64,000 nucleotides of DNA from assembly GCF_004661485.1 (NCBI RefSeq), contig NZ_PQVH01000005.1:62001-126000 (forward strand), read 5' to 3'. Within the stretch, counting starts at the first letter, position 1, and the number at the start of each line of letters is the position of its first letter. Shown one piece after another: positions 1-9,394 of this stretch. Origin of the DNA: Methylotenera oryzisoli. Its GTDB lineage: Bacteria > Pseudomonadota > Gammaproteobacteria > Burkholderiales > Methylophilaceae. Made by a program: the position numbers and the translations under genes. A model generated the notes under the pieces. That model saw only the letters and a list, made by a program, of their open reading frames with translations. It was not told the DNA's origin and made no database searches.

Positions 1-2549
1 TGACAGCAAGAGGATTGTCTATCGATGATTTGGTCACTGCACTAGAAAATAATAATGCCAATATGGGGGCTGGCTTTATCGAAAAATCAGGTGAACAGTA
101 TTTGATTCGCGTGCCTGGCCAAGTAAAAGATATGGTGGATATCAGTAATATAGTGGTCAGTGCTAAAAATGGCGTACCCATCCGCGTTTCAGATGTAGCA
201 GAAGTGATTATTGGCAGTGAGGCACGTAGCGGAGCCGCAACTGAAAACAGCCAAGAAGTGGTGCTGGGCACAGTTTTCATGCTGATGGGTGAAAATAGCC
301 GTACCGTGTCTGCTGCAGTTGAAAAAAAACTGGCAGAAATTAATAAATCATTGCCTGCTGGCATTGTTGCTAAAACGGTTTACGACAGAACCATCCTCAT
401 TGATAAGGCAATCAACACAGTTAAGAAAAACCTGCTAGAAGGCGCACTTTTAGTGATTGCCATTCTGTTTATTTTTCTAGGCAATATTCGCGCGGCCATT
501 ATCACAATGCTGGTCATTCCATTATCTATGCTATTTACTTTCACTGGCATGGCCACTGCAAAAGTAAGTGCAAACCTAATGAGTTTAGGTGCATTGGATT
601 TCGGTATTATCATTGATGGTGCAGTTGTGATTGTAGAAAACTGCATGCGCAGACTTGCGCATGCGCAAGCCACAATAGGCAGGCCACTGACACGTTCAGA
701 ACGCTTTTCGGAAGTTTTTGAGGCGGCTAAAGAAGCAAGAAAGCCGCTAATCTACGGCCAACTTATCATCATGGTCGTTTACCTGCCCATTTTTGCTTTA
801 ACTGGTGTAGAAGGCAAAATGTTTCACCCTATGGCGTTAACTGTGGTGATCGCCTTGATAGGTGCTATGTTGTTTTCCGTCACCTTTATTCCTGCTGCGG
901 TTGCACTGTTCATCAATGGAAAAGTGGATGAAAAAGAGCAGTATTTAATTCGCTTGGCTAAGCGTGGATATCAACCAATTTATAACAAAGTAATGAACAA
1001 CGGTGCATTGGTGTTAACGCTTGCGATTGCTTCGGTTGTGCTTAGTGGCTTATTGACTACCCGCATGGGAAGCGAGTTTGTGCCAAGTCTAAACGAAGGT
1101 GATATTGCCCTCCATGCTTTGCGTATACCTGGAACTAGTCTTTCTCAGGCGGTGGAGATGCAAAAAGAACTTGAGCACACGGTTAAATCATTTCCTCAAG
1201 TAGATAGAATTTTTGCCAAAATCGGTACAGCGGAAATTGCCTCGGACCCTATGCCACCCAATGTAGCCGACAACTACATTATGCTGAAACCAAAATCAGA
1301 ATGGCCAGACCCCAACTTAAGCAAAAATGAATTAACTGCGCAAATTCAAAAAGCAGTGAGCACTGTGCCTGGTAATAACTATGAGTTTACGCAACCCATT
1401 CAGATGCGTTTCAACGAGTTAATCTCAGGCGTGCGTAGTGATGTAGCGGTGAAAATCTTTGGCGATGATATGGAGGTAATGAACAACAAAGCCAAAGAAA
1501 TTTCTGAGGTGTTGTCCAAAATTCAAGGTGGTGAAGACATTAAAGTCGAGCAGACTACAGGTTTGCCGATTCTCACAGTCAATATCGACCGCCAAAAAAT
1601 AGCAAGGCTTGGCGTCAATGTATCCCAAGTGCAAGACGCTATTTCTACCGCGATGAATGGCAAAGAAACTGGGACGGTTTTTCAAGGGGATCGCAGATTT
1701 GATATTGTTGTAAGGTTGCCAGAAGAACTGAGAACGGATATGGATAGCTTTAAGCGCTTACCCATCAAAATAGCCAACGATAGCGGTATTCCTGTTTACT
1801 TACAGCTTGGTGAAGTGGCTTCCATTGATATTGCTCCTGGCCCTAATCAATTTAGCCGTGAAAATGGCAAGCGTAACGTAGTTGTCACAGCTAACGTCAG
1901 AGACCGTGATATTGGCTCGTATGTTGCAGAGGCGCAGCAACGTATCCAAGAGGAGGTTAAGATTCCTGCTGGGTATTGGATTAACTGGGGCGGCACTTTT
2001 GAGCAGCTGCAATCAGCCAGTCAGCGCTTAAAAATAGTGGTGCCCATCTCACTTCTACTCGTTTTCATCTTGCTATATATGATGTTCAACAACCTAAAAG
2101 ACGGATTGATTGTTTTTACTGGGATTCCATTTGCCTTAACTGGCGGTGTTCTCGCTTTATATTTACGTGATATTCCACTTTCAATATCTGCTGGGGTCGG
2201 GTTTATTGCGTTATCTGGTGTTGCAGTCTTAAACGGTCTAGTCATGATTACTTTTATCAGAGGCCTGATCGCAGAAGGCAAGCCGTTGGACATTGCGATT
2301 CAAGAAGGCAGTATGAATAGACTACGCCCTATTTTAATCACCGCACTCGTTGCCTCGTTAGGCTTTTTGCCAATGGCTATCGCAACGGGCACAGGGGCTG
2401 AGGTGCAGCGGCCGCTTGCTACAGTAGTGATTGGGGGTATCTTGTCGTCTACGATGCTGACATTACTGGTATTGCCGTTGTTGTATCGAATGGTTAATCA
2501 GCCCAAATCCAAATCAAACTCAATAACAATGGTTGGAGAAAACGCATGA
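1..2549 (+). CDS. czcA: CzcA-type heavy-metal RND efflux pump, inner-membrane subunit (5' end outside window)
   Basis: Proton-driven inner-membrane pump of a tripartite CzcCBA-like exporter, moving divalent cations such as Co, Zn or Cd across the envelope. The frame is open from the first bases (first full codon at 3) and no start lies in the window; 849 codons are visible of a family length near 1,030-1,060, so about 190 N-terminal residues are missing. The central transmembrane signature DFG-x3-DGA-x3-VEN is present, which marks the CzcA (HME1) branch. The methionines that bind copper in CusA are absent at the matching sites. The stop codon overlaps the ATG of the downstream CDF exporter by 4 bp (ATGA), so the two are co-translated. 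The family is certain, the metal less so. Confidence 0.9.
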   Translation, partial: TARGLSIDDLVTALENNNANMGAGFIEKSGEQYLIRVPGQVKDMVDISNIVVSAKNGVPIRVSDVAEVIIGSEARSGAATENSQEVVLGTVFMLMGENSRTVSAAVEKKLAEINKSLPAGIVAKTVYDRTILIDKAINTVKKNLLEGALLVIAILFIFLGNIRAAIITMLVIPLSMLFTFTGMATAKVSANLMSLGALDFGIIIDGAVVIVENCMRRLAHAQATIGRPLTRSERFSEVFEAAKEARKPLIYGQLIIMVVYLPIFALTGVEGKMFHPMALTVVIALIGAMLFSVTFIPAAVALFINGKVDEKEQYLIRLAKRGYQPIYNKVMNNGALVLTLAIASVVLSGLLTTRMGSEFVPSLNEGDIALHALRIPGTSLSQAVEMQKELEHTVKSFPQVDRIFAKIGTAEIASDPMPPNVADNYIMLKPKSEWPDPNLSKNELTAQIQKAVSTVPGNNYEFTQPIQMRFNELISGVRSDVAVKIFGDDMEVMNNKAKEISEVLSKIQGGEDIKVEQTTGLPILTVNIDRQKIARLGVNVSQVQDAISTAMNGKETGTVFQGDRRFDIVVRLPEELRTDMDSFKRLPIKIANDSGIPVYLQLGEVASIDIAPGPNQFSRENGKRNVVVTANVRDRDIGSYVAEAQQRIQEEVKIPAGYWINWGGTFEQLQSASQRLKIVVPISLLLVFILLYMMFNNLKDGLIVFTGIPFALTGGVLALYLRDIPLSISAGVGFIALSGVAVLNGLVMITFIRGLIAEGKPLDIAIQEGSMNRLRPILITALVASLGFLPMAIATGTGAEVQRPLATVVIGGILSSTMLTLLVLPLLYRMVNQPKSKSNSITMVGENA

Positions 2550-3484
2550 GTGCAGAACATAACCACGCATTACCAAATACCCAAAATGAGAAAGTGTTAT
2601 GGATAGCCTTTGCATTAACCACAACATTTCTCATTGCCGAGGCTCTTGCAGGGTTTATATTGAACAGTCTTGCACTGCTATCAGATGCAGCACATATGTT
2701 TACCGACTCAGCCGCGTTAGGCATAGCCCTAGCTGCCGTCAGAATAGCAAAAAAACCTGCAGATCAATACAGGACGTACGGCTATCACAGGTTTGAGATA
2801 TTAGCGGCTACCTTTAATGCATTGCTGCTTTTTGGTGTTGCAATTTACATTTTGTATGAGGCATGGCAACGTTTTCAAAGCCCTGTTGCGGTGCAATCAG
2901 TCGGCATGATGGTGGTTGCTAGCTTAGGTCTTGTGATCAATTTTACCAGTATCAGATTGTTAAGCGCTGGTAAGGACAGCAGCTTGAATCTTAAAGGGGC
3001 TTACTTAGAAGTGTGGAGTGATTTGGTTGGGTCTGTCGGCGTTATTGTTGGCGGCATTGTCATCTATTTTACTGGTTGGGCTTGGGTGGATACCATCGTT
3101 GCTGTTGGCATTGGCTTATGGGTGCTGCCGAGGACATGGATATTACTTAAAGAAAGTTTGAATCTACTTTTGGAAGGCGTTCCACTTGGTATTGATATAG
3201 AGGAAGTGGAAAAAGAAATATTAAGTCAAAAAGGTGTTGTGAGCTTACATGACTTGCATTTATGGGCAATTACAAGCGGTAAAAATAGCCTCACAGCGCA
3301 TATTCTGATGGATGGAACAGTCGAATCGACTACGCTTATAAACGCTATTCAATCTAGCCTTTCTGATAAGTTTGCTATTACACACACCACATTGCAATGC
3401 GAAACTAAATTATGCGATCAGGCTGAAAAATGCGTATTCATTGATGGGTCAAATACACTTCAGCAGCATTCCCACAATCACTAA
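2546..3484 (+). CDS. czcD: CDF-family cation diffusion facilitator (CzcD-like)
   Basis: Cation/proton antiporter that exports Zn, Co or Cd from cytoplasm to periplasm. The 312-residue protein has a His-rich N-terminus (HNH), six predicted membrane helices and a cytoplasmic C-terminal ferredoxin-like domain, the normal CDF plan. The metal-site motif SDAAHMFTD is in TM2, and the TM5 site reads E-V-W-S-D, with the Glu variant that I recall from CzcD of Cupriavidus. The C-terminus ends in a His-containing tail. It starts with ATG behind a GGAG Shine-Dalgarno sequence inside the end of czcA, so it belongs to the same operon and would feed metal to the RND pump in the periplasm. Confidence 0.92.
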   Translation: MSAEHNHALPNTQNEKVLWIAFALTTTFLIAEALAGFILNSLALLSDAAHMFTDSAALGIALAAVRIAKKPADQYRTYGYHRFEILAATFNALLLFGVAIYILYEAWQRFQSPVAVQSVGMMVVASLGLVINFTSIRLLSAGKDSSLNLKGAYLEVWSDLVGSVGVIVGGIVIYFTGWAWVDTIVAVGIGLWVLPRTWILLKESLNLLLEGVPLGIDIEEVEKEILSQKGVVSLHDLHLWAITSGKNSLTAHILMDGTVESTTLINAIQSSLSDKFAITHTTLQCETKLCDQAEKCVFIDGSNTLQQHSHNH

Positions 3485-3515
3485 CCTAACTAATGATTAA
3501 TTTAAAGGATATGAG

Positions 3516-3968
3516 ATGGACTGGAACGCAGAGTTTATTTTATCGGTTCGCATTATTTACGCCGCAATATTAGGCGGACTAATCGGATGGGAGCGAGAAA
3601 ATCATAATCGCGATGCAGGTGTTCGCACCTATATGGCTGTAGCGGTTGGCGCATGTGCGTTTAGCATTATCTCTAATCATGTACCCGGAGAGACAACGCG
3701 CATAGCTTCACAAGTTGTCACAGGTATGGGCTTTATTGGTGCAGGTGTAATTTTACAGGTAAAAGGAAGAGTTCAAGGCTTAACTACTGCGGCAACATTA
3801 TGGGCTACTGCTGCAGTTGGGATGGCAAGTGCATATGGCATGTATTTACTTTCTGGACTTACAGCCTTATTAATCCTTGGTACGCTAGGTTTACATCACA
3901 TACCAGGCTGGGCTCGGCTTGTCAAAAAACATCATGTTCGTTCCGAGGAAAGGGAGTCCAATGAGTAA
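3516..3968 (+). CDS. MgtC/SapB family membrane protein
   Basis: Small MgtC-like inner-membrane protein of 150 residues with four hydrophobic segments. Family landmarks are visible: G-G-L-I-G-W-E-R-E near residue 20, R-T-Y after it, G-x-G-F-I-G-A-G-V-I near residue 75, and the G-L-T-T-A-A-T-L-W stretch near residue 90. It lacks the C-terminal ACT-like domain of Salmonella MgtC, so it is the short SapB-like form. It lies 31 bp after the CDF gene with its own AAAGGA ribosome site, and its end overlaps gmhA by 8 bp. Relatives are linked to Mg2+ limitation and envelope stress, but the precise biochemical role is not established. Confidence 0.85.
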   Translation: MDWNAEFILSVRIIYAAILGGLIGWERENHNRDAGVRTYMAVAVGACAFSIISNHVPGETTRIASQVVTGMGFIGAGVILQVKGRVQGLTTAATLWATAAVGMASAYGMYLLSGLTALLILGTLGLHHIPGWARLVKKHHVRSEERESNE

Positions 3969-4545
3969 TTTTATAGTGGATCATTTCAAAGATGTCGCCA
4001 AACTCATCACAGAGTCAGCAATTAGTTTACAGGTTCCTATTTCTGAGGCGATAGCACTTTTCACCCTTTCGTTAAAGCATGGAAATAAAATACTCGCCTG
4101 TGGTAATGGTGGTTCTGCTGCTGATGCTCAGCATTTCACATCAGAACTCATGGGAAGGTTTGAGAAAGAGCGCGGACCTTTACCTGCAGTGGCACTAAAT
4201 ACTGACACCTCACTATTGACTGCAGTAGCCAACGACTATCACTTTAAGCAGGTGTTTGCACGACAAGTTTATGGCCTCGGCCGTGCAGGTGATGTATTAC
4301 TTGCTATTTCGACATCTGGCAATTCAAGCAATATTATTGCTGCCGTAGAAGCTGCCCATAAATTGGAAATTTCTGTTGTCATGCTTACTGGACGCGATGG
4401 TGGAATACTATCAAAAACCTTAAATCCGAATGATATTTTGATTAATGTTGCTCATTCACGTACTGCGTTTATTCAAGAAGTACATGCGATTGTCATTCAT
4501 TGCTTGTGTGAGGGTGTTGACAATCATCTGATACAGCTCGATTAG
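3961..4545 (+). CDS. gmhA: Phosphoheptose isomerase (GmhA)
   Basis: Converts sedoheptulose 7-phosphate to D-glycero-D-manno-heptose 7-phosphate, the first step of ADP-heptose synthesis for the LPS core. The 194-residue protein has a single SIS domain with the signature N-G-G-S-A-A-D-A-Q-H-F near residue 50, the G-R-F-E loop, and the S-T-S-G-N-S-x-N phosphate-binding motif near residue 120, which is the usual GmhA length and layout. The start is the ATG at 3961, chosen over an in-frame upstream start at 3919 because GAGGAAAGGGAG lies directly before it and homologues begin here. It overlaps the MgtC gene by 8 bp and is followed by another LPS-modifying gene. Confidence 0.9.
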   Translation: MSNFIVDHFKDVAKLITESAISLQVPISEAIALFTLSLKHGNKILACGNGGSAADAQHFTSELMGRFEKERGPLPAVALNTDTSLLTAVANDYHFKQVFARQVYGLGRAGDVLLAISTSGNSSNIIAAVEAAHKLEISVVMLTGRDGGILSKTLNPNDILINVAHSRTAFIQEVHAIVIHCLCEGVDNHLIQLD

Positions 4546-4565
4546 TCTGAGTATTGATTGTCACT

Positions 4566-6176
4566 ATGTTCTCCACTCCAAATATACGTCTAGTATTAAT
4601 CGTCTCCGTATTCATCTTGGTTACTGGAAACTTCGCCCTATTTCATCGACTAACTGAAATATACCCATTTGTTGAAAAATGGCCTTTCGTAATAGCACTC
4701 ATGGGATTTTTTTCTTTTTCGACCATGCTATTTTTAATCTGGACTTGTTTTGGCAAATTCAGTAAATGGGTTCTCACAACTTTTCTAGTCACTTCTGCAT
4801 TTGCTGCCTATTATATGGATCAGTTTGGTGTAGTGATTGATCGAGACATGATCGCTAACATGATGGAAACCAATCCACAAGAATTTGCAGGGCTTGTTAG
4901 TATTAAGCTGGTTGTTCACGTACTATTAATCGGTATTATTCCATCAATGCTTGTTTTTAAATTTGCTCCAATGTCCACTAGTTTTGGCAGTGGGTTAAAA
5001 GTTAGACTACGTTTAACGGCACTTTTAATAGTGCTATGTATTCTCAGTATATCGCTCTTTACAGCAGACTTTGCCAGTTTTGTTCGAGAGCATAAAATCA
5101 CTCGTATGTATGCTAACCCCTTAGGGTTTACCTACTCGCTAATCTCCTATGGTAAAACGCAATTTAAACGCCAACCTGTTTATGTTTTAAAGCATACGGC
5201 GGCGGATGCGAAGAAATTATTTCATATAGGTAATAAAAAATTAATCATTTTAGTTGTTGGAGAAACTGCAAGATCAGATCGATTCTCGCTTAATGGCTAC
5301 AATAAGGAAACAACCCCAGAACTTAAGAAGCTGAATGTGGTAAGTTTTAAAAACGTCACATCCTGTGGTACTGCAACGAAGATTTCACTGCCATGTATGT
5401 TTTCTAATTTAGGGCGTTCCAATTACGATGAGAATCAAGCCTTTCAACAAGAAAATGCATTGGATGTACTTTCTGAATATGGGGTAAAAGTGCTATGGAG
5501 AGAGAACAACTCAGACTCTAAAGGAGTTGCTACAAGGATTCCTTACCAGTATTTTAAAAGTCCGACCTTGAATCCTGTTTGCGATGAGGAATGTAGAGAT
5601 ATTGGAATGTTAAGTGGACTAGATCAATATATTAAATCGCACGAAGGCAAAGACATTTTAATTGTGTTGCATCAGATGGGTAACCATGGCCCAGAATATT
5701 ACAGACGTTACCCTGAAAATTTCAGGCGGTTTCAACCAATGTGTATGACAGGTGAGTTAGGCGATTGCACGAAACAGGAAGTCGATAATGCCTATGACAA
5801 TGCTATTTTATATACAGATTATTTTTTGGCAAATGTCATCAAATTCCTTAAGCGGTATGATGAAACATATTCTACTGCCATGCTTTATGTTGCAGATCAT
5901 GGGGAGTCGCTGGGGGAACGTGGCATTTACCTCCATGCAGCCCCTTATGTGATTGCGCCAAAAGTACAAACGCACATTCCTGTCATTATCTGGACTGGAA
6001 AATATTTTGATTATCAAATTGAAGACATTCAACCCTGGCAAGATTTTCCATTTAGTCATGATGATTTATTTTGCACGCTGCTTATCGCAAATGATATATA
6101 TAGTAATAAAACGTGTGGTAGCAAAGAAACATGGTTTCTTAAGAATAAAAACTTGAAATTTAAAGATACGAAGTAA
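4566..6176 (+). CDS. eptA: Lipid A phosphoethanolamine transferase, EptA/PmrC family
   Basis: Inner-membrane enzyme that transfers phosphoethanolamine from phosphatidylethanolamine to lipid A, lowering negative charge and giving resistance to cationic peptides. It has about five N-terminal membrane helices (residues 1-175) followed by a periplasmic alkaline-phosphatase-like domain. Visible active-site parts are G-E-T-A-R-S-D-R-F-S (metal-binding Glu), S-C-G-T-A-T-K-I-S-L-P-C-M-F-S (nucleophilic Thr) and A-D-H-G-E-S-L-G-E (metal-binding Asp-His). Paired Cys residues in the domain fit the known disulfides. ATG 4566 is preferred over the TTG at 4554; both have weak ribosome sites. It lies 20 bp after gmhA, so the two are probably co-transcribed. 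Confidence 0.88.
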   Translation: MFSTPNIRLVLIVSVFILVTGNFALFHRLTEIYPFVEKWPFVIALMGFFSFSTMLFLIWTCFGKFSKWVLTTFLVTSAFAAYYMDQFGVVIDRDMIANMMETNPQEFAGLVSIKLVVHVLLIGIIPSMLVFKFAPMSTSFGSGLKVRLRLTALLIVLCILSISLFTADFASFVREHKITRMYANPLGFTYSLISYGKTQFKRQPVYVLKHTAADAKKLFHIGNKKLIILVVGETARSDRFSLNGYNKETTPELKKLNVVSFKNVTSCGTATKISLPCMFSNLGRSNYDENQAFQQENALDVLSEYGVKVLWRENNSDSKGVATRIPYQYFKSPTLNPVCDEECRDIGMLSGLDQYIKSHEGKDILIVLHQMGNHGPEYYRRYPENFRRFQPMCMTGELGDCTKQEVDNAYDNAILYTDYFLANVIKFLKRYDETYSTAMLYVADHGESLGERGIYLHAAPYVIAPKVQTHIPVIIWTGKYFDYQIEDIQPWQDFPFSHDDLFCTLLIANDIYSNKTCGSKETWFLKNKNLKFKDTK

Positions 6177-6179
6177 TTT

Positions 6180-7094
6180 ATGAAAAAATTCCACATTATT
6201 ATTTTACTTTTAATGCTGACTGAGTATGTAAAAGCCAGTGAAGACAATACATTTTATGATCAGTTAAATGTTGGTGGGTTTTCTAGCGCTGCGATTACAT
6301 TACATCGCGATGCAAAAGCCGAGGCTGCAATAAATGAACTAAATCTTTTATTATCATGGAATAATCATAGTAGGCTAAGTTTTTTTAGTGAATTGGAAAT
6401 CGAGAGGCCTTTAGCGTGGAACGATAATGAGCGCTATAGTCGCAAGGAAAGTAAACTTGATTTAGAGCGGCTCTATTTTGATTACAACTTATCAGAGGTA
6501 GTAAATTTTAGATTTGGTCGTTTCCTTACCCCGAATAGCCGTTGGAATTTATTCCGAGCACCTCCATTAATGTGGACAAATTCAAGACCGTTAGCAACTA
6601 GTCGATTATTTCCTATCGCCACTAATGGAATTACGCTACATGGTGCCTTGCCATTTAAAAATGTTGAACTTGAATATAAGTTATTTACAGAGTTGTTAGA
6701 GGATCAACAGCAGGATAATAATGAATTACAATTTGAACATGTAAGAGGTGCTAGATTCAGTGTTAAAAGTGATTCAGATATTGGCATTTCTATACTGTCT
6801 TTTAGCGAACGAGATGCCTTTAATGGTCTTTCTGGCGCGAGTTATCGAATGTTAGGTTTAGATTTCGTTACCAATTTATATGAAACAGAAATAAGTGGAG
6901 AGGTTTTTCAGCGTTTTACTTCAAAAGGAAAAGAGGGAGGAAGCGGTGCTTATATCCAAACAGCTGTTCCTATTAAGGGTAATTGGTATTGGATTACAAG
7001 GCTAGAGTCGCTCAATCGTCCAAATGAAGGTGTGAGTTCAACCGGTCGATGCAACACATGTTTTGAATCTTTCTGCTGGGGTCTCGTAATTTAA
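6180..7094 (+). pseudogene. Outer-membrane porin-like gene truncated by IS30 element
   Basis: The first 284 codons (to about 7030) encode a protein with an N-terminal signal peptide (cleavage near V-K-A-S) and alternating hydrophobic/polar segments with aromatic residues, typical of an outer-membrane beta-barrel. F-R-F-G-R-F-L-T-P-N near residue 115 resembles porin or cellulose/alginate-type OM channel proteins of unknown substrate. From 7031 the frame enters the terminal inverted repeat of an IS30 element and runs to a chance stop at 7094. The sequence right of the IS does not continue the barrel, so the 3' end is lost. It follows eptA by 3 bp and was probably part of that operon. Confidence 0.6.
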
Positions 7095-8259
7095 TGTTTT
7101 ACGAGGTCTCTCATTTAACTGTCTAGCCACTGCACTTAGTTTAGCTTGTGAGTGTACCGATAAGTCAGTGCCTTTTGGAAAGTACTGCCTTAACAAGCGG
7201 TTTGTATTTTCATTACTGCCACGCTGCCATGGACTGTTTGGATCGCAAAAGTACACGTCAATATTCGTCTCCACTTTAAACCGACGATGATCTGCAAACT
7301 CCGTACCTCTGTCCAGAGTTAATGATTTATATAACTCATTTGGGACTTTCTTTGCTTGCTTGATTAAAGCAGATACAACGCTTTCGGATTTTCTGTCTTT
7401 AATTTTAGCTAACATTACAAATCGTGAATGACGCTCAACCAATGTAACGATGTAGCTGTTTTTAGACCCTGCTATCAAGTCACCCTCCCAATGTCCTGGT
7501 ATAGCACGATCCTCTATAGAGGCTGGACGTTCACTAATCGAAACTGTATCAGTAATTTGCCCAAGTCCATTTCCTTTTAAGCTCGAATGCTTGGACCTAC
7601 GCATAATACGTTTCGTCCTCAGGTATTGAATTAACTCCTTCTTCAATACACCGCGAGTCTGAACATACAAGCTACGATAGATGGTTTCATGTGACACTTG
7701 GTTATGCTCTTCTGTAGGAAACTCTCTTTTCAACCAACCAGCAATCTGCTGCGGTGACCAGTTTAATTGTAGCTTACATGTGATGGCTTTTATTAAACCT
7801 TGATTACATGATAGTTTGCAAAGCTTTGGACGTTTCGAACGATCCCAGGCAGCTTGGTCTGCATGTGTTGCGCGATATTGCTGGCAACCTTCATTTCGCT
7901 TTATTTCACGGCTAATGGTAGATGGAGAGCGTCCAAGTCGATGGGCAATCGAACGAAACGATTCTTGAATTGCCACACCTCTGGAAATTTCTTCGCGCTC
8001 TGAAAGCGATAATGCTAGATGTGATCTTACTCTTTGAGGGGGTCTAATCCCGCCCGTCACAGATAATATACCAGCTATTGAAGAGTGATTTCTGTCAAAT
8101 ATCCGCGCTATATCGTGTAATGAGTCACCTTTTTCCCACCGATCCCACATGATGGCTTTTTGTTCATCACTGTAATAAATTCTTGGTCTCTGTTTCATTT
8201 TTCAACACCTCATTCTTTTGTATAAGAATAACGTGTTGCATCGACCGGTTGAACTCACA
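7031..8259 (-). mobile_element. IS30-family insertion sequence
   Basis: A 1,229 bp element bounded by 27 bp perfect inverted repeats (7031-7057 and 8233-8259, reading inward TGTGAGTTCAACCGGTCGAT then GCAACAC). It encodes one IS30-family transposase on the minus strand. No convincing short target duplication is seen: the flanks are GAAGG on the left and GCCCA on the right. This is compatible with later loss of flanking DNA. The left end interrupts the porin-like gene. Confidence 0.9.
7038..8198 (-). CDS. IS30-family transposase
   Basis: DDE transposase of 386 residues, the usual size for the family, apparently intact. The N-terminus carries helix-turn-helix DNA-binding regions, including R-S-P-S-T-I-S-R-E-I-K-R-N near residue 90, which is the IS30 signature. 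The catalytic core shows D in G-H-W-E-G-D-L-I, D in L-T-L-D-R-G-T-E-F and E in R-G-S-N-E-N-T-N-R-L-L-R-Q-Y-F-P-K-G. The reading frame runs into the left inverted repeat at its 3' end. It is unrelated in function to its neighbours. Confidence 0.95.
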   Translation of the reverse strand: MKQRPRIYYSDEQKAIMWDRWEKGDSLHDIARIFDRNHSSIAGILSVTGGIRPPQRVRSHLALSLSEREEISRGVAIQESFRSIAHRLGRSPSTISREIKRNEGCQQYRATHADQAAWDRSKRPKLCKLSCNQGLIKAITCKLQLNWSPQQIAGWLKREFPTEEHNQVSHETIYRSLYVQTRGVLKKELIQYLRTKRIMRRSKHSSLKGNGLGQITDTVSISERPASIEDRAIPGHWEGDLIAGSKNSYIVTLVERHSRFVMLAKIKDRKSESVVSALIKQAKKVPNELYKSLTLDRGTEFADHRRFKVETNIDVYFCDPNSPWQRGSNENTNRLLRQYFPKGTDLSVHSQAKLSAVARQLNERPRKTLNYETPAERFKTCVASTG

Positions 8260-8334
8260 GCCCAAAGCGGACGTTCAATGTCTGAATTAAGCTGTGCCGC
8301 GAAGCGGCGTCACGCATGAAGGAATCGTCATGTG

Positions 8335-8724
8335 CTACTGAACAACTTCTATACTAACGTTTATCACACCAGAAGATGGGTTGCCAATACTAATAAATGC
8401 AGATTTTGAAAGATCAATAACTCGGCCTTTTGCGAATTGGCCACGATCATTTACTTTTACAACGACGCTTTTGCCATTATTCTTGTTCGTTACCTTTACG
8501 CTTGAACCGAAAGGGATTTTGTTATGAGCCGCTGTTTTTAAACTATGGTTATACCGCTCTCCGCTAGCAGTTTTTCGATTCTGAAATTTATCAGCGTAGA
8601 AAGAAGCTTCTCCCGATTCGGTATGTCCTATCCAATTGTCGCGACCACCACTTGGAATGCTGCTACAACCGGACAAAGCCAGTAAAAATGCGAATATCAA
8701 TAACGTTTTCAAAATGAGTTCCAA
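8335..8724 (-). CDS. RlpA-like double-psi beta-barrel lipoprotein
   Basis: Small outer-membrane lipoprotein of the RlpA family, whose relatives bind or cleave denuded peptidoglycan at the septum. It has a lipobox L-A-L-S-G-C near residue 20 and then a single double-psi beta-barrel domain with G-E-A-S-F-Y-A, T-A-S-G-E, T-A-A-H, P-F-G-S and V-K-V-N-D-R-G-Q-F, all family hallmarks. There is no C-terminal SPOR domain, so this is the short form (about 129 aa). Only TTG starts are available: 8724, or 8712, which gives a more typical signal peptide. It lies between an IS30 element and the copper cluster and reads away from both. Confidence 0.85.
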   Translation of the reverse strand: MELILKTLLIFAFLLALSGCSSIPSGGRDNWIGHTESGEASFYADKFQNRKTASGERYNHSLKTAAHNKIPFGSSVKVTNKNNGKSVVVKVNDRGQFAKGRVIDLSKSAFISIGNPSSGVINVSIEVVQ

Positions 8725-8800
8725 TTATCATTTCTATTTTTTATCATACATAGTACGTTCAAGTAATTGCAAAGAGTTTTTTTAAGCGTAAAATTGATCC

Positions 8801-9169
8801 GTGAAGTCCAAAATAATTAAATTCATTACGCTATTCATTATGCTGATATGCCTCCCTGTAGAAGGCATGGCAGCAGTAGCTATGCCTAATTGTCAGATGC
8901 ATGATACCCAGCAAATGCAGGTGAATGCTGACATGAGCAATATGGATGATATGGCTCACTGCGATCACCATGACAGTGCAAAACCAGCTAAAAATGTAAC
9001 ATGTGACAAATGCCTGCCCTGCCATTTAAGCGTAGCACAGGCAATTATTCCATTTAACACCCCTCTGGAATTTAGTGGTGCATTACCTATGTACTCCACC
9101 GATATATCTGAAGTTCCGGATACCGTTCCACCCTCACTTTTTCATCCCCCCAGACAAACCTTCGCATAG
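8801..9169 (+). CDS. Small secreted His/Met/Cys-rich protein heading the cus cluster
   Basis: A 122-residue protein with a signal peptide (cleavage near E-G-M-A-A) and a middle region rich in metal ligands, including several Met, H-C-D-H-H-D and C-D-K-C-L-P-C-H. The family is not recognised with confidence; small proteins of this kind often precede copper or Czc efflux genes and are thought to bind or sense metal in the periplasm. The C-terminal end P-P-S-L-F-H-P-P-R-Q resembles the Pro-Pro tail of the small ORF in front of czcC at 52402-52800. The start is GTG at 8801 with a weak ribosome site. A hairpin overlapping the stop may end or attenuate transcription. Confidence 0.6.
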   Translation: MKSKIIKFITLFIMLICLPVEGMAAVAMPNCQMHDTQQMQVNADMSNMDDMAHCDHHDSAKPAKNVTCDKCLPCHLSVAQAIIPFNTPLEFSGALPMYSTDISEVPDTVPPSLFHPPRQTFA

Positions 9170-9190
9170 TGCCGAAGGTCGTCTTGTTTT
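9158..9190 (+). terminator. Possible terminator or attenuator hairpin
   Basis: A 7 bp stem (ACCTTCG at 9158-9164 with CGAAGGT at 9173-9179) spans the stop codon of the 8801 gene and is followed by the T-rich TCGTCTTGTTTT. The tract is interrupted, so termination would be partial. Confidence 0.4.
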
Positions 9191-9394
9191 AAACGGCTCT
9201 CGAACTCAGATGCTTATCTGAGTACTTGATCGTACCCAACACACTTCTATTTCTTCGGCACGTATTCCCGGCGGTGGTTTTATATCCGTTCGAGGTCTAG
9301 CGTATGGCTGTTTACGCCTATACATAACCGCGCACGACTGCTGAACCACCTCTATGCAATTGCAGTGACTATAAATTGTCTAGGAGTATTTATC

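Noticed and set aside
7031-8259. Target-site duplication for the IS30 element
   Set aside because: Bases flanking the inverted repeats do not match as a direct repeat.
9205-9380. Possible structured RNA in the gap between the 8801 and 9395 genes (ACTCAGAT/ATCTGAGT stem, GGTGGTT/GAACCACC long-range pair)
   Set aside because: One short hairpin and one short distant pairing; no second copy or covariation in the window to support it.
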